A stretch of 64,000 nucleotides of DNA from Paracoccus fistulariae (GCF_028553785.1 NZ_CP067136.1:930001-994000); one strand, 5' to 3'. Counted from the first letter of the stretch, positions 1 through 9,016 are shown. Numbers and translations: made by a program. The notes: generated by a model from the sequence alone, not told the origin.

Positions 1-2030
1 GCGGTGCCGCGAAAACGCTCGGCAAAGGTCTTGTAATGCTGGCGCGCCAGCAGCGTTGTGGGTGCGACCACCGCCACCTGCATCCCCTGCGAGGCGGCGA
101 TAAAGGCCGCGCGCATCGCCACCTCGGTCTTGCCGAAACCGACATCGCCGACGACCAGACGGTCCATCGGACGCCCGGCGGCCAGATCGGCGGCGACATC
201 GTCAATGGCGGCGGCCTGATCGTCGGTTTCGCTATAGGGGAAGCGGGCCGAGAAGCTTTGCCAATCGTGGTCTTCCGGCTCCAGCACCGGCGCCGGACGC
301 AACAGCCGTTCGGCCGCCACCCGCATCAGCTTATCCGCGATCAGCTTGATGCGTTCCTTCAACCGCGCCTTGCGGGCCTGCCATGCGCCGCCGCCCAGAC
401 GGTCCAGCAAACCCTCTTCATGGCCATAGCGGGTCAGCAATTCGATATTCTCGACCGGCAGGAACAGCCGGTCCCCGCCCGCATATTCCAGCGCCACACA
501 ATCATGCGGCACGCCCGCCGCCGTGATGGTTTCCAGCCCGGTATAGCGCCCGATGCCATGTTCGACATGGACCACCAGATCGCCGGGGCTGAGGCTGGTC
601 GTATCCTTCAGGAAATTCTCGGCCCGGCGGCGTTTGCGGGCGCCCCGGATCAGACGGTCGCCCAGCACATCCTGTTCCGAGATCACCGCGACAGAACCAA
701 GCGCCTGCCCTTCGGCCACGAACCCCTCTTCTAGCGGCCAGACAGTCAGACAGATGGTGCCGGGCTGCGCGGGCATGTCGCGCAGATCGGCGATGGTCTT
801 GACGGCGCTCAGCCCCTCATCGGCCAGAAGCCCCTGCAAGCGTTCTCTTGCGCCGTCGGAAAAGCTAGCCAGGATCACCCGGTGATCGCGGTTCAGCACC
901 CGGATATGATCGGCCAGCGCCTTGAAGAGGTTGATCGATTCTGCCTGACGTTCGGGCGCGAAATTGCGCCCCGGTCGCCCCCCTGCATCCAGCACCCCCG
1001 GCCCCGGCGGTTGCGGCAGCACCGACAGGCGCAGCACCCGATGGGGCGCCAGCCAGGCCGTCCATTCCTCGGGCATGGGAAACATCACGTCCGGTGGCAC
1101 CGGCTTATAGACGGTATCGCTGCGCGATTTGGCGGCCAGCGCGGCCTTGCGGGCCTGAAACTGTTCGCGGATCATCTCGCGCCGGGCCTCGATCACCTGA
1201 CCCAGATGATCGTCCAGCACGACCGAGGCATCGGGAAGATAGTCGAACAGGCTTTCCATCCGCTCATGGAACCAGGGCAGCCAATGCTCCATCCCCGCCA
1301 TCTTGCGGCCTGCGCTGACCCCCTCATACAGCGGATCATTGGTGCCGCCGCCATATTCGGCCCGGTAATTCTGCCGGAAGCGGGTGATAGAGGGCTCATC
1401 CATGATGATCTCGGACATGGGTGCCAGTTCGATCTTCGACAGCTTTTCAGTGGTCCGCTGCGTGGCCGGGTCAAAGCGGCGGGCGCCGTCCAGCACATCG
1501 CCGAACAGGTCCAGACGCACCGGCCCGGACTGACCGGGCGAATAGATGTCGATGATGCCGCCGCGCACGGCGTAATCGCCCGGCTCGGTCACCGAGGGCG
1601 CCTGCACGAAGCCCATCCGGGTCAGGAAATCCCGCAGGCCGGCTTCGTCCACGCGGCTGCCCACTTGCGCGGCAAAGCTGGCGCCCGCGACCAGATCGCG
1701 CGCGGGCAGGCGCTGCAGCACCGCGTTCAGCGTCGTCAGCAGCACGAAGCCGCCCTTGATCCGGCCCTGCGCCAGCGCCGCCAGAGTCGCCATCCGCGTC
1801 GCCTGCAGATCGGGCGAGGGCGAGACGCGATCATAGGGCGTCGTTTCCCAGGCCGGGAAATCCAGCACCACCAGTTGCGGCGCCATGAAGGCCAGCGCGG
1901 CGCGCATCGCGGCCATGCGCCGGTCGTCACGGGCGATATGGATCACGGGCCTGCCCCGCGCGGCCTCGCGCGCGATCAGGGCGGCGTCATAGCCCTCGGG
2001 GGCACCGGAAAGGATCAGATGGTCGGACAT
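1..2030 (-). CDS. mfd: Transcription-repair coupling factor Mfd (N-terminal ~676 residues, 3' end outside window)
   Basis: Mfd is a DNA translocase that removes stalled RNA polymerase and recruits UvrA for transcription-coupled repair. The reading frame is open from the ATG at 2030 to the window edge. It starts MSDHLILSGAPEGYDAA and runs through the UvrB-like N-terminal domains, then the RNA-polymerase-interacting domain (DRLFLPVENIELLTRYG, around plus-strand 415-485). Next comes the start of the translocase domain with Walker A GDVGFGKTEVA (GKT codons at 125-133, about residue 632). The full family length is about 1150 residues, so roughly 40% is missing here, as expected at a window edge. 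The long plus-strand ORFs over this region are shadows of it. The identification is secure. Confidence 0.95.
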   Translation of the reverse strand, partial: MSDHLILSGAPEGYDAALIAREAARGRPVIHIARDDRRMAAMRAALAFMAPQLVVLDFPAWETTPYDRVSPSPDLQATRMATLAALAQGRIKGGFVLLTTLNAVLQRLPARDLVAGASFAAQVGSRVDEAGLRDFLTRMGFVQAPSVTEPGDYAVRGGIIDIYSPGQSGPVRLDLFGDVLDGARRFDPATQRTTEKLSKIELAPMSEIIMDEPSITRFRQNYRAEYGGGTNDPLYEGVSAGRKMAGMEHWLPWFHERMESLFDYLPDASVVLDDHLGQVIEARREMIREQFQARKAALAAKSRSDTVYKPVPPDVMFPMPEEWTAWLAPHRVLRLSVLPQPPGPGVLDAGGRPGRNFAPERQAESINLFKALADHIRVLNRDHRVILASFSDGARERLQGLLADEGLSAVKTIADLRDMPAQPGTICLTVWPLEEGFVAEGQALGSVAVISEQDVLGDRLIRGARKRRRAENFLKDTTSLSPGDLVVHVEHGIGRYTGLETITAAGVPHDCVALEYAGGDRLFLPVENIELLTRYGHEEGLLDRLGGGAWQARKARLKERIKLIADKLMRVAAERLLRPAPVLEPEDHDWQSFSARFPYSETDDQAAAIDDVAADLAAGRPMDRLVVGDVGFGKTEVAMRAAFIAASQGMQVAVVAPTTLLARQHYKTFAERFRGT

Positions 2031-2088
2031 GGCCTGTCAGGTAAAGCGCCAAGCGGTGAAGTCAAGCCAGCCCGGCACGGCACGTGCG

Positions 2089-2661
2089 TTAAATCCCGAA
2101 GGGATGCCTGATCATCCAGATCGTGCCCCAGAAGGCCGTCGCCGTCACCGAGACGATCGACAGCAGGCTGATGAAGCGATGATGCCAGGTCATCTGCTGA
2201 ACCGCCTGCCGGGCCAGATGGCTGACCGGGATGGCGCCGGTCTCGGCCTGTTCCATCAGCGGCGTCAGGCGGCGGACCAGATAGATGCGCATCCAGAACA
2301 GCAGGAAAAAGGGCAACAGCAGCAAGGTCAGCGCCTGCGCCGCCTCCAGCAGGTAAAAGAACCCCAGAATCGCCAGCGACGACAGGCCAAAGCCGCTGAT
2401 GGCAAGGAAGACGGCCCCTTCGGTCCGGCCAAGCTGCAAGCGCGGCAGGGTCAGCGACAGCCAGTCCAGCAGGCTCATCACCTCGGGCGATTCGGCGCGG
2501 CCGCTGCGCAAGGCGCCCCGCGCCCGCGTCAGGATCTCGACCGGCACTCCGATCACGCGGCGCCCCGCGACCGACCACAGGCCGAAAAGTAAAATCCAAT
2601 ACCAGACGGTGCTGAAAGAGCGGCTGTCCAGAAGGGCCAGAAGGCTGTTCAAAATGGCCAC
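2089..2661 (-). CDS. Small multi-pass membrane protein, Rhodobacteraceae family sometimes labelled 'component of SufBCD complex'
   Basis: The protein has 190 residues with an N-terminal hydrophobic stretch (STVWYWILLFGLWSVAG), two central hydrophobic segments (about residues 82-125) and a last one near the C-terminus (about 165-180), so about four membrane spans are predicted. The RSFS.(V/L)WYWI start and the GVPVEILTRAR segment resemble a family common in Rhodobacteraceae that carries the database label 'component of SufBCD complex'. That resemblance is from memory. The label itself is doubtful, since no suf genes are nearby and nothing in the sequence points to Fe-S assembly. It lies between mfd and hemB and is divergent from hemB. 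Function should be treated as unknown. Confidence 0.6.
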   Translation of the reverse strand: MAILNSLLALLDSRSFSTVWYWILLFGLWSVAGRRVIGVPVEILTRARGALRSGRAESPEVMSLLDWLSLTLPRLQLGRTEGAVFLAISGFGLSSLAILGFFYLLEAAQALTLLLLPFFLLFWMRIYLVRRLTPLMEQAETGAIPVSHLARQAVQQMTWHHRFISLLSIVSVTATAFWGTIWMIRHPFGI

Positions 2662-2771
2662 GCGGGCTTCCTTGTTCTTATCGTGGCGCGACCTTAAAAC
2701 GAGCCGAAGCCGAAAGAAAGTCGCAGGCCCGATCTTTGCCCGCGCCGCCGACAGCCTGAAAGGACGACCTC

Positions 2772-3770
2772 ATGGCAAATCCGATCATTGCCCCCTTCCC
2801 CGCCACGCGCCTGCGCCGCCTGCGCCGCACCGCCAGCATCCGCGCCATGATGTCCGAGGTGAACCTCAGCACCGCCAATCTGATCTGGCCGATCTTCGTG
2901 ACCGAGGTTGCGGGCGCCGAGGGCGAGATCCCCTCGATGCCGGGGGTGCAGCGCCTGACGCTGGAGGGCGCGAAACGCGCGGCGGAACAGGCGGCAGAGC
3001 TGGACATCCCCGCCATCTGCGTGTTTCCCCATTCCGATCAGGATCTGAAAACCGAAGCCTGCGAGCGGGCCTGGGATCCGGACAATATCGGCAACCAGGC
3101 GATCCGCGCGATCAAAGAGGTCGCCCCGCAACTGACCGTGATGACCGATATCGCGCTGGATCCCTATAACGCCAATGGCCATGACGGCATCGTCGTGGAT
3201 GGCGAGATCCTGAATGACGAAACCGTCGATGCGCTGGTCAGGATGGCGCTGGTTCAGGCCGATGCCGGGGCCGATCTGCTGGGGCCGTCCGACATGATGG
3301 ACGGCCGCATCGCCGCCCTGCGCGCCGCGCTGGAGATGGAGGGGCACAAGAATGTCGCCATCCTGTCCTATGCGGCGAAATTCGCCAGTGCCTATTACGG
3401 GCCGTTCCGCGATGCGGTCGGCGCCTCGGGCCGTCTGGTCGGCGACAAGAAAACCTATCAGGTGAACCCCGCCAACCGGAACGAGGCGATCCGCTGCGTC
3501 GCCCGCGATCTGGCCGAGGGTGCGGATATGGTGATGGTCAAGCCGGGCATGCCCTATCTGGATATCTGCCGCGCGGTAAAGGATCAGTTCGGCGCACCGA
3601 CATTCGCCTATCAGGTCAGCGGCGAATACGCGATGCTGGAGGGTGCGATCCGCAATGGCTGGCTGTCGCGCGATGCGATGATGGAAAGCCTGCTGTGTTT
3701 CCGCCGTGCGGGTTGCGACGGCGTGCTGACCTATTTCGCGCCGCTGGTGGCGCAGGCGCTGCGCGGCTGA
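2772..3770 (+). CDS. hemB: Delta-aminolevulinic acid dehydratase (porphobilinogen synthase)
   Basis: HemB condenses two 5-aminolevulinate molecules to porphobilinogen in cytoplasmic tetrapyrrole synthesis. The length of 332 residues is normal. Both active-site lysine motifs are present: AKFASAYYGPFRDA and VMVKPGMPYLDICR. The segment that holds the zinc-binding cysteines in zinc enzymes reads TDIALDPYNANGHDGIV, with alanine and aspartate instead of cysteine. This matches the zinc-independent, magnesium-responsive class known from Rhodobacter and Pseudomonas. The ATG at 2772 follows an AAAGGACG ribosome binding site. The gene is monocistronic and divergent from the upstream membrane protein gene. 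Confidence 0.97.
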   Translation: MANPIIAPFPATRLRRLRRTASIRAMMSEVNLSTANLIWPIFVTEVAGAEGEIPSMPGVQRLTLEGAKRAAEQAAELDIPAICVFPHSDQDLKTEACERAWDPDNIGNQAIRAIKEVAPQLTVMTDIALDPYNANGHDGIVVDGEILNDETVDALVRMALVQADAGADLLGPSDMMDGRIAALRAALEMEGHKNVAILSYAAKFASAYYGPFRDAVGASGRLVGDKKTYQVNPANRNEAIRCVARDLAEGADMVMVKPGMPYLDICRAVKDQFGAPTFAYQVSGEYAMLEGAIRNGWLSRDAMMESLLCFRRAGCDGVLTYFAPLVAQALRG

Positions 3771-3847
3771 AAGCAGCGGGTGACAGGTTCCGCGTTTTCC
3801 CGTAACCTCGGGCGCAAAACCGTCATCAGCGACGATAACAGGCGAAA

Positions 3848-4474
3848 ATGGGGCATATAATGAGTATGACAGACATGAACAGACTGAACCGACGCACGCT
3901 TCTGAAGGGGGCTGCGGGGACTGCGCTTCTGGCCGCAGCCGGGTGCAGCAATGCGGTGGGCACGAATGCCACCGCCTCGCTGGATGCCCGCGTCGATGCG
4001 ACCAATCAATTTCTGCTTCAGAACTACCCCTCGGCCCAGGGGCTGATCGACGGGGCCAAGGGTGTGCTTTACATGCCGCTGATGACCGAGGCGGCGCTTG
4101 GCGTGGGCGGTGCCTATGGTCAGGGTGCGCTGCGCATCAACGGGGCGACGGTCGATTACTATTCCGCGACTCAGGCCAGCTTCGGCTTTCAGGCAGGGGC
4201 GCAGCAATATGCCCATGTGCTGATCTTCCAGACCGATCAGGCCCTGGCCGCCTTCCGCGCGGCACCGGGATGGGTGGCAGGCGCAGATGCCTTCTATGCG
4301 ATCCCCGCCGGCGGCATGTCGCTGGGGGCCGATACCGTCACCGCGCAATATCCGGTGGTGGCCATGATCTTCGGTCAGGCCGGCCTGATCGCCGGGGCCG
4401 CGATCGAGGGGACGAAATACAACCGCATCATCCCCTCGGCCATCCCGACACTGGGCGTACAGCGCCGCGGCTGA
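3848..4474 (+). CDS. SYLF/YSC84 lipid-binding domain lipoprotein
   Basis: The N-terminus has a twin-arginine segment (NRRTLLKGAAG), a hydrophobic core and a lipobox (LAAAGC), so it is probably an exported lipoprotein. The mature part carries the SYLF/Ysc84 pattern: AKGVLYMPL, GGAYGQGALRINGATVDYYS, ASFGFQAGAQ and IFGQAGLIAGAAIEGTKYNRI. Members of this family bind lipids; the bacterial role is not settled. Three start codons are close together (3848, 3860, 3869+) and the true start could be 3860, which does not change the signal sequence. It is convergent with the GntR gene only 5 bp away. Confidence 0.8.
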   Translation: MGHIMSMTDMNRLNRRTLLKGAAGTALLAAAGCSNAVGTNATASLDARVDATNQFLLQNYPSAQGLIDGAKGVLYMPLMTEAALGVGGAYGQGALRINGATVDYYSATQASFGFQAGAQQYAHVLIFQTDQALAAFRAAPGWVAGADAFYAIPAGGMSLGADTVTAQYPVVAMIFGQAGLIAGAAIEGTKYNRIIPSAIPTLGVQRRG

Positions 4475-4479
4475 TCGCG

Positions 4480-5124
4480 CTATGCAGCGGTCAGATGCCG
4501 CAAGCCGTGGGTGACATCGGCACGAACGGCAAGGCGAAGGGCAGGCTCATCCCCTGCCCTTAACGCTGCCATGATCATGCGGTGATGGCGCGGCGGCTCG
4601 TTGCGCTTGACCCGGCCATAAAGCGCCCGCATCGTCGGCCCAAGCTGCAGCCAGATGGTTTCCAGCATCGCCAGCATCGCCGGGGCCTGCGCCCGCAGAT
4701 ACAGCATCCGGTGGAATTCCAGATTGCAGCGGATATAGCCGACAGCGTCGTGATTTTCGACCGCATCGGCGATCCGGGCATTCATCTGCGCCAGCCTGTC
4801 GATCAGCGCCAGATGGGCGCGCGGCAGCGCCCGCGCCGCCAGTTCCGGCTCGATCAGCGCGCGCAGCGCGGCCAGCTCCTCGATCCGCTCGTCCGACAGC
4901 GCGGGCGTCGAGACGCGGCCCGAGGCCGTCAGCGTCAGCGCGCCTTCGGCGACAAGCCTGCGAACCGCCTCTCGGGCCGGGGTCATGGAAAGGTGATATT
5001 CCCGCGCAATCCCGCGCAGCGTCAGCGGCTTGCCCGGGGCCAGCTCGCCCAGCATGATGCGGCTGCGAAGGCTGCGGTAAAGCCGCTCATGCGCGGCGGG
5101 ATCCGGGGGGCGGCTGATGGTCAT
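4480..5124 (-). CDS. GntR family regulator, FadR/FCD subfamily
   Basis: This is a DNA-binding repressor-type protein of 214 residues. Residues about 10-75 form the winged helix (LYRSLRSRIMLGELAPGKPLTLRGIAREYHLSMTPAREAVRRL) and the remainder is a helical FCD ligand domain with the histidines expected for metal or ligand binding (FHRML..., HHRMIM). The neighbours do not form an obvious operon with it: the M48-type peptidase lies upstream on the same strand about 40 bp away, and the SYLF gene is convergent. Ligand and targets are unknown. Confidence 0.85.
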   Translation of the reverse strand: MTISRPPDPAAHERLYRSLRSRIMLGELAPGKPLTLRGIAREYHLSMTPAREAVRRLVAEGALTLTASGRVSTPALSDERIEELAALRALIEPELAARALPRAHLALIDRLAQMNARIADAVENHDAVGYIRCNLEFHRMLYLRAQAPAMLAMLETIWLQLGPTMRALYGRVKRNEPPRHHRMIMAALRAGDEPALRLAVRADVTHGLRHLTAA

Positions 5125-5166
5125 GGCAGATATGTGATCACAGCCGCGCGCCGCGTCAATCCCCGA

Positions 5167-5856
5167 TCACGCGTCGCGAAATTTCCACGCCATCAGCGAC
5201 CCGCCCTGATCGCGCAGCCAGGCCCTGTGGCGCGCGAAATCGGGCATCAGCCCCTCCACAGCGGCCCAGAAGCGCGGGGAATGGTCCATATGCGCCAGAT
5301 GCGCGACCTCATGCGCGGCGACATAGTCCAACACCTCGGGCGGCGCCATGGCCAACCGCCAGGAAAACATCAGCCGCCCGTCGGATGTGCAACTGCCCCA
5401 TCGCGATTTCGTGTCCCGCAGCGCAATCGCGCGGAAGGACCGGCCCAGTGCCGTCGCATGGCGATCGCAGGCCAGGGTCAGCCGCTGATGCGCCAGATGC
5501 TTCAGGAAGGCCTGCACCACCGGCCCGACCGGCCGCGTGGCGGGCACCTGCAACTGGCCCTCCTGCAACTGCACCATACGCACCGGCGCGGGCGTGATCG
5601 TCAGCACCTGCCCCTCGACCGGCAAACGCGCCCCCGCGCCGACCAGCGAAGGCCCCGGCATCCGCGCCGCCGTCCTGCGCAGCCAGTCCGCCCGCGATTC
5701 CGCGAATGCTCGGCCCTCGGACAGGGCAAGGGATCCGGGCAGGGTCAGCACCGGCGGCCCGCCATGGCGCGGCACCCGCAGCGTCATCCGCCGCGCCCGG
5801 GCCGAGCGCCGGACAAGCAGCCGGATTCCATTGCCTATCGTGATCTCGTCGCTCAT
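5167..5856 (-). CDS. YgjP-like (DUF45) zinc metallopeptidase
   Basis: The C-terminal half holds the zincin motif HEVAHLAHMDHS followed by FW, preceded by the conserved DTKSRWGSCTSDGRLMFSWRL block. These two together are diagnostic of the YgjP/DUF45 family of small soluble metallopeptidases. The start used here is the ATG at 5856 (MSDEITIGNGIRLLVRRS). An upstream in-frame start at 5886 would add ten residues of low quality (GCRGRSGRA) and is unlikely. The substrate is unknown. It reads away from the TIGR02300 gene. Confidence 0.85.
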   Translation of the reverse strand: MSDEITIGNGIRLLVRRSARARRMTLRVPRHGGPPVLTLPGSLALSEGRAFAESRADWLRRTAARMPGPSLVGAGARLPVEGQVLTITPAPVRMVQLQEGQLQVPATRPVGPVVQAFLKHLAHQRLTLACDRHATALGRSFRAIALRDTKSRWGSCTSDGRLMFSWRLAMAPPEVLDYVAAHEVAHLAHMDHSPRFWAAVEGLMPDFARHRAWLRDQGGSLMAWKFRDA

Positions 5857-5920
5857 TGCCCTACCGCTTCGGCCCCGGCATCCCATATTGGAGCATGCTT
5901 TGACTTAGAAAGCCTTTGAC

Positions 5921-5946
5921 ACCCCCTGTTGCCTGTGGCAGGGGGT
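5921..5946. other. Hairpin ahead of the TIGR02300 gene
   Basis: ACCCCCTG and CAGGGGGT form a perfect 8-bp stem with a 10-nt loop in the divergent intergenic region. There is no T-tract after it on either strand, so it is not a standard terminator. It could be a transcript leader structure or an operator. Confidence 0.35.
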
Positions 5947-5983
5947 CCACCGATTTCCCTAAACGCGGCGGAAGGAGAATGCC

Positions 5984-6298
5984 ATGCCCAAAGAGGAATG
6001 GGGTACGAAACGCCTGTGCCCGCATTGCGCCACGCGCTTCTATGATCTGAACAACGATCCGATGACCTGCCCGGCCTGCAGCAACCAGTTCACGGTTGAA
6101 AGCATGAATGAAGGTCGCGGCAAGGCCCTGGTCAGCGAAAAGACCTCGACCAATGACGACGATGAAGATCTGGTCGATGATGACGATCTGGACGATGACA
6201 GCGGCGATATCGACGACGATCTTCTGGAAGAGGACGACGACGATGGCGATGTCTCGCTGGATGAGATCGCCGACGTCGCCGATGACGACGAGGACTGA
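5984..6298 (+). CDS. TIGR02300 family protein with zinc ribbon and acidic tail
   Basis: The 104-residue protein starts MPKEEWGTKRLCPHC and has two CxxC pairs (CPHC at about 12-15 and CPAC at about 31-34) around the FYDLNNDP motif that defines this alphaproteobacterial family. The second half is almost entirely Asp and Glu (about residues 55-104). The paired cysteines suggest a small zinc ribbon and the tail could bind a basic partner; no function is established. A strong GGAAGGAGA ribosome binding site precedes the ATG. A terminator follows directly. Confidence 0.85.
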   Translation: MPKEEWGTKRLCPHCATRFYDLNNDPMTCPACSNQFTVESMNEGRGKALVSEKTSTNDDDEDLVDDDDLDDDSGDIDDDLLEEDDDDGDVSLDEIADVADDDED

Positions 6299-6312
6299 GG
6301 AAGGCTGAAGTC

Positions 6313-6350
6313 CCGCCAGACCGGCAATATCGCCTCTCCGGCGGTTTTTT
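6313..6350 (+). terminator. Rho-independent terminator after the TIGR02300 gene
   Basis: CCGCC...GGCGG arms with an interrupted inner stem are followed by six T residues, 15 bp after the stop codon at 6298. Confidence 0.65.
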
Positions 6351-6526
6351 CAGGCCCCTCCCCCAAAACTGCACGGCCCGGGATATGCGACCCCACGCGC
6401 ATCCCGGGCTTTGTCATGCCCGCCCTCTGGCACGCAGTCGGGCGCCGAATTTTCCCGGCCGAATCCGCGCTGCACGGCCATACCCGACCTTCTGGAAAAT
6501 TTCCGTCCGACGGGTGAATTTTCCGC

Positions 6527-6555
6527 TTGCACCCCGCTGCCACCCCCCCTATACG
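6527..6555 (+). promoter_or_regulatory. Sigma70-type promoter for tRNA-Ala
   Basis: TTGCAC (6527-6532) and TATACG (6550-6555) are separated by exactly 17 bp and lie about 45 bp upstream of the mature tRNA. The remaining 6351-6526 shows only two similar GAA(A/T)TTTCC tracts and no gene. Confidence 0.6.
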
Positions 6556-6598
6556 ACGCTCCACAGCGACGCGCCAAAGCGCCTCGCAGACCTCCGGT

Positions 6599-6674
<76 letters not shown>

Positions 6675-6843
6675 CTCCGCACTTGAAAAGCACCAGATAG
6701 TTCTGCCTTTCTCGTCAAAGGTTTTGCCTCTGCCGCGCAGACCGGTGCTGTTTTCCCTGCGAAAATCCATGCTGCTTTGATCCGCGCCCATAGCGTGTCG
6801 ATCACGTTGCAGCCCTTCCCCCTGCCAAACCCGAGGATGGCCC

Positions 6844-7269
6844 ATGAGCGACCATTTCTTTGTCGTGACGGGCGGCCCAGGTGCGGGCAAGACCAGCCTC
6901 ATCACCGAGCTCGCCCGACGCGGCTTCCACACGATCCCCGAAGCCGGCCGCGCGATCATTCGCGAGGAAATGCAGAGCGGCGGGGACGCCCTCCCCTGGG
7001 CGGATCGCATGGCCTATGCTGAACGGATGCTGGAGCGCGATCTCCGCGCCTACGAGGACGCTCAGGCCCTCTCAGCCCCCGTGATCTTCGACCGAGGCAT
7101 TCCAGACATCATGTGCTACCTGACCCTCTGCGCCCTCCCCCTGCCGCCCCACGTCACCGCCAAGGCAGCCCGCTACAACCGTCGCGCCTTCCTGGCATCG
7201 TGCTGGGATGAGATCTTCACGCAAGACAGCGAACGCAAGCAGACTCGCGCCGAATCCGAAGCGACCTGA
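6844..7269 (+). pseudogene. AAA_28-type ATPase, 3' end cut off by an IS end
   Basis: The first 141 codons encode a P-loop ATPase with FVVTGGPGAGKTSLITEL (Walker A), then IPEAGRAIIREE and VIFDRGIPDIMCYL, typical of the AAA_28 family of about 175-180 residues. Homology stops at ERKQTRAESEAT, where about 35 C-terminal residues should follow. The stop codon TGA is the first three bases of an IS terminus (TGAGAAGTGGCTCAG at 7267). So the ORF is truncated by insertion or recombination and ends on IS sequence. The missing part is not found nearby. Function is probably lost, although the ATP-binding core remains. Confidence 0.75.
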
Positions 7270-7484
7270 GAAGTGGCTCAGTTTGACTTAACAGTTTTCG
7301 TCCGTTTCCTTAAGTGGTTTTCCGCCTCGGTTACGCCGCCTCCAGATCGGGGAGCAGCGGGTTGAAGTAGGCTTGATTGGGCGTCCTGCTGTCAAGCGAT
7401 GAATGGGCGCGGCGGCCGTTGTAGAAGCCGATGTAACGCCCGATTCCGGCACGCGCCTCGGACACACTGGCGTAGGCCCGAAGG
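7267..7484 (-). mobile_element. 3' remnant of an IS3-family element (end of orfB plus terminus)
   Basis: The minus strand encodes LRAYASVSEARAGIGRYIGFYNGRRAHSSLDSRTPNQAYF (described in pieces: ARAGIGRYIGFYN, RRAHSSLD, TPNQAYF), the classic C-terminus of an IS3-family DDE transposase, ending at 7331. The sequence from 7331 to 7267 is the element's end, with a terminal TGA typical of IS3 ends. The upstream part of the transposase is missing: the frame runs directly into istB of an IS21 element at about 7484. Confidence 0.75.
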
Positions 7485-8202
7485 TAGCTGTCGCCGTTCA
7501 TCTCGAGGATGTTGACGTGGTGGGTCGGCCGATCAAGCAGTGCGCCGGTCAGGCGTTCGGTGCCGAATGTTTCGGTCCATTCATCGAACGGCAGGTTGCT
7601 GGTAACCATGGTGGACCCACGTTCGCAGCGCTGCGAGATCAGCTCGAACAGCAACTCGGCGCCGGTTTTTGATAAGGGCACGAAGCCCAGTTCGTCGATA
7701 ATGAGCAGCTTGACGGTGGCTATCTGTTTCTGGATGCGCAGCAGGCGGCGTTCGTCGCGGGCCTCCATCAGCTCGTTGACCAGCGCGGCGGCGGTGGTGA
7801 AGCCGACCGTCATCCCCTTCTGGCAGGCCGCCAGCCCGAGTCCGAGGGCAACGTGGGTCTTGCCCGTGCCGCTCGGGCCGAGGGCGATGACATTCTCGCG
7901 CCGGTTAATCCAATCACAATGGGCAAGCTCCAGCACTTGCATCTTGTTGAGCTTGGAATCGCCCTGAAGTCGAAGCTGTCCATCCTCTTGGCCGCCGGGA
8001 ACCTCGCCGCCTTGATGCGGAGCTCGATCATCCGCCGCTCGCGGTCGATTAGCTCCAGCTCGACCAAGCGGGCCAGGAACTGGACGTGATCCTCGCCTTC
8101 TGCGGCACATTGGCGGGCGAGCCTGTCGTATTCCCGCAGGAAGGTCGGCAACTTCAGCGTCTTCAGATGATCCGCAAGCAGGATCTTCGGGGCCACGGTC
8201 AT
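7484..8202 (-). pseudogene. istB: IS21-family istB ATPase, frameshifted and fused to an IS3 tail
   Basis: IstB is the helper ATPase of IS21 transposition. The frame from the ATG at 8202 reads MTVAPKILLADHLKTLKLP to FDFRAIPS, then a single-base loss near 7951-7955 shifts it. The rest (KMQVLELAHCDWINRRENVI, Walker A GPSGTGKTHVA, Walker B LLIIDELGF) lies in another frame. The C-terminus is replaced after ILEMNGDSY by the IS3 transposase tail. Two independent lesions make it non-functional. Its start overlaps the istA stop as ATGA, the usual IS21 arrangement. Confidence 0.85.
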
Positions 8203-8712
8203 GCCGCACCCCCCGAAAGCAGGGTCATGTAGCTGGCCGCCGAGGTGGTCTCGACATCGGCGCGCGGCAGATATGGGTAGATGTCGAGGTCCAGCCTGGG
8301 CGGCCGTTTCTCGACCTGACAGAGGATGAGGTGCTTGACGGCATCGAACCCGACCGGGCCCAGTTGCAGCGCCCTCTTTACCGCCGCGTGCAGGTCGTCG
8401 ACGTCGAAGGTTTCCAGAAGGCGAAGGACTTGGACATACTCGCGGCGCCCGGTCTTGATCAACCTTTTGTTCCGGTGGTTCGTTGGCTTGGAGATCGACG
8501 ATCCAGCCTAGGTGCCGACAGTCTTCACCAAGAACCGCGACCGGATGCTGACCACCGACATGTCGCGTAATGTGATGGCGGCAATACTCGCTCACCGAGA
8601 AGTCGCACGGCTGTTGTCGAACGACCGCGTCGGCATAGCCTCTGATCCAGACGTCGCGGTGGCCGTAGGCGACCGGCACCGAGTAATCGTTGGTCTTGTA
8701 GCGCACCAAGGC
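8199..8712 (-). pseudogene. istA: IS21-family istA transposase, C-terminal remnant
   Basis: Only the C-terminal part is present. One frame reads VRYKTNDYSVPVAYGHRDVW, a conserved IstA segment, and a second frame reads RREYVQVLRLLETFDVDDLHAA to the stop at 8199. The roughly 170 bp between them do not fit IstA in either frame, so this is more than a point frameshift. The 5' part, with the DDE catalytic core, is gone: at about 8712 the sequence switches to the unrelated gene on 8713-8966, marking the breakpoint. Confidence 0.75.
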
Positions 8713-8966
8713 TTACCGCCCCTGATATAAAACCTCAGCCCTCCGAGCTTCTCCTTCACCTGCGCGACCTGAAATTCATTCAGGCCATCCTCCCGGATAA
8801 TGGCGGACAGGTCAGCGCTGAGGCGTTCGATCAGCGGATACCAGCCCGGCCCGCAGAGGAAGCCGTATTCCAGCAGGCTGCCGGTCCAGGGGCCGGGTCC
8901 GTAAACGGCCGGCCAGGCGCGCATGATACGCAGGGCTTCCGGCGCGATGGGATCATCGTTGGTCAT
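8713..8966 (-). pseudogene. 5' part of a cargo gene paralogous to the zinc-ribbon protein at 30397-30738
   Basis: About 84 codons remain, starting MTNDDPIAPEALRIMRAWPA and ending LRFYIRGG before the frame runs into istA. It matches the protein at 30397-30738 over AVYGPGPWTG.LLEYGFLCG, PGWYPLI.RLSADL and VKEK.G.LRFYIRGG. The C-terminal zinc ribbon seen in that paralog is missing. It lies just downstream of the broken ATPase gene, in the same orientation. Both lie inside the right end of Tn7-like element #1. Function unknown. Confidence 0.7.
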
Positions 8967-9016
8967 GTCTCATTCTTTCATCAATTCATATTGTCCGAAG
9001 CACCGTCTGCGGTGGG

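Noticed and set aside
882..2111. 409-codon plus-strand ORF
   Set aside because: It is antisense to mfd, which has clear family motifs; the His/Arg/Gln-rich composition is typical of shadow frames in GC-rich DNA.
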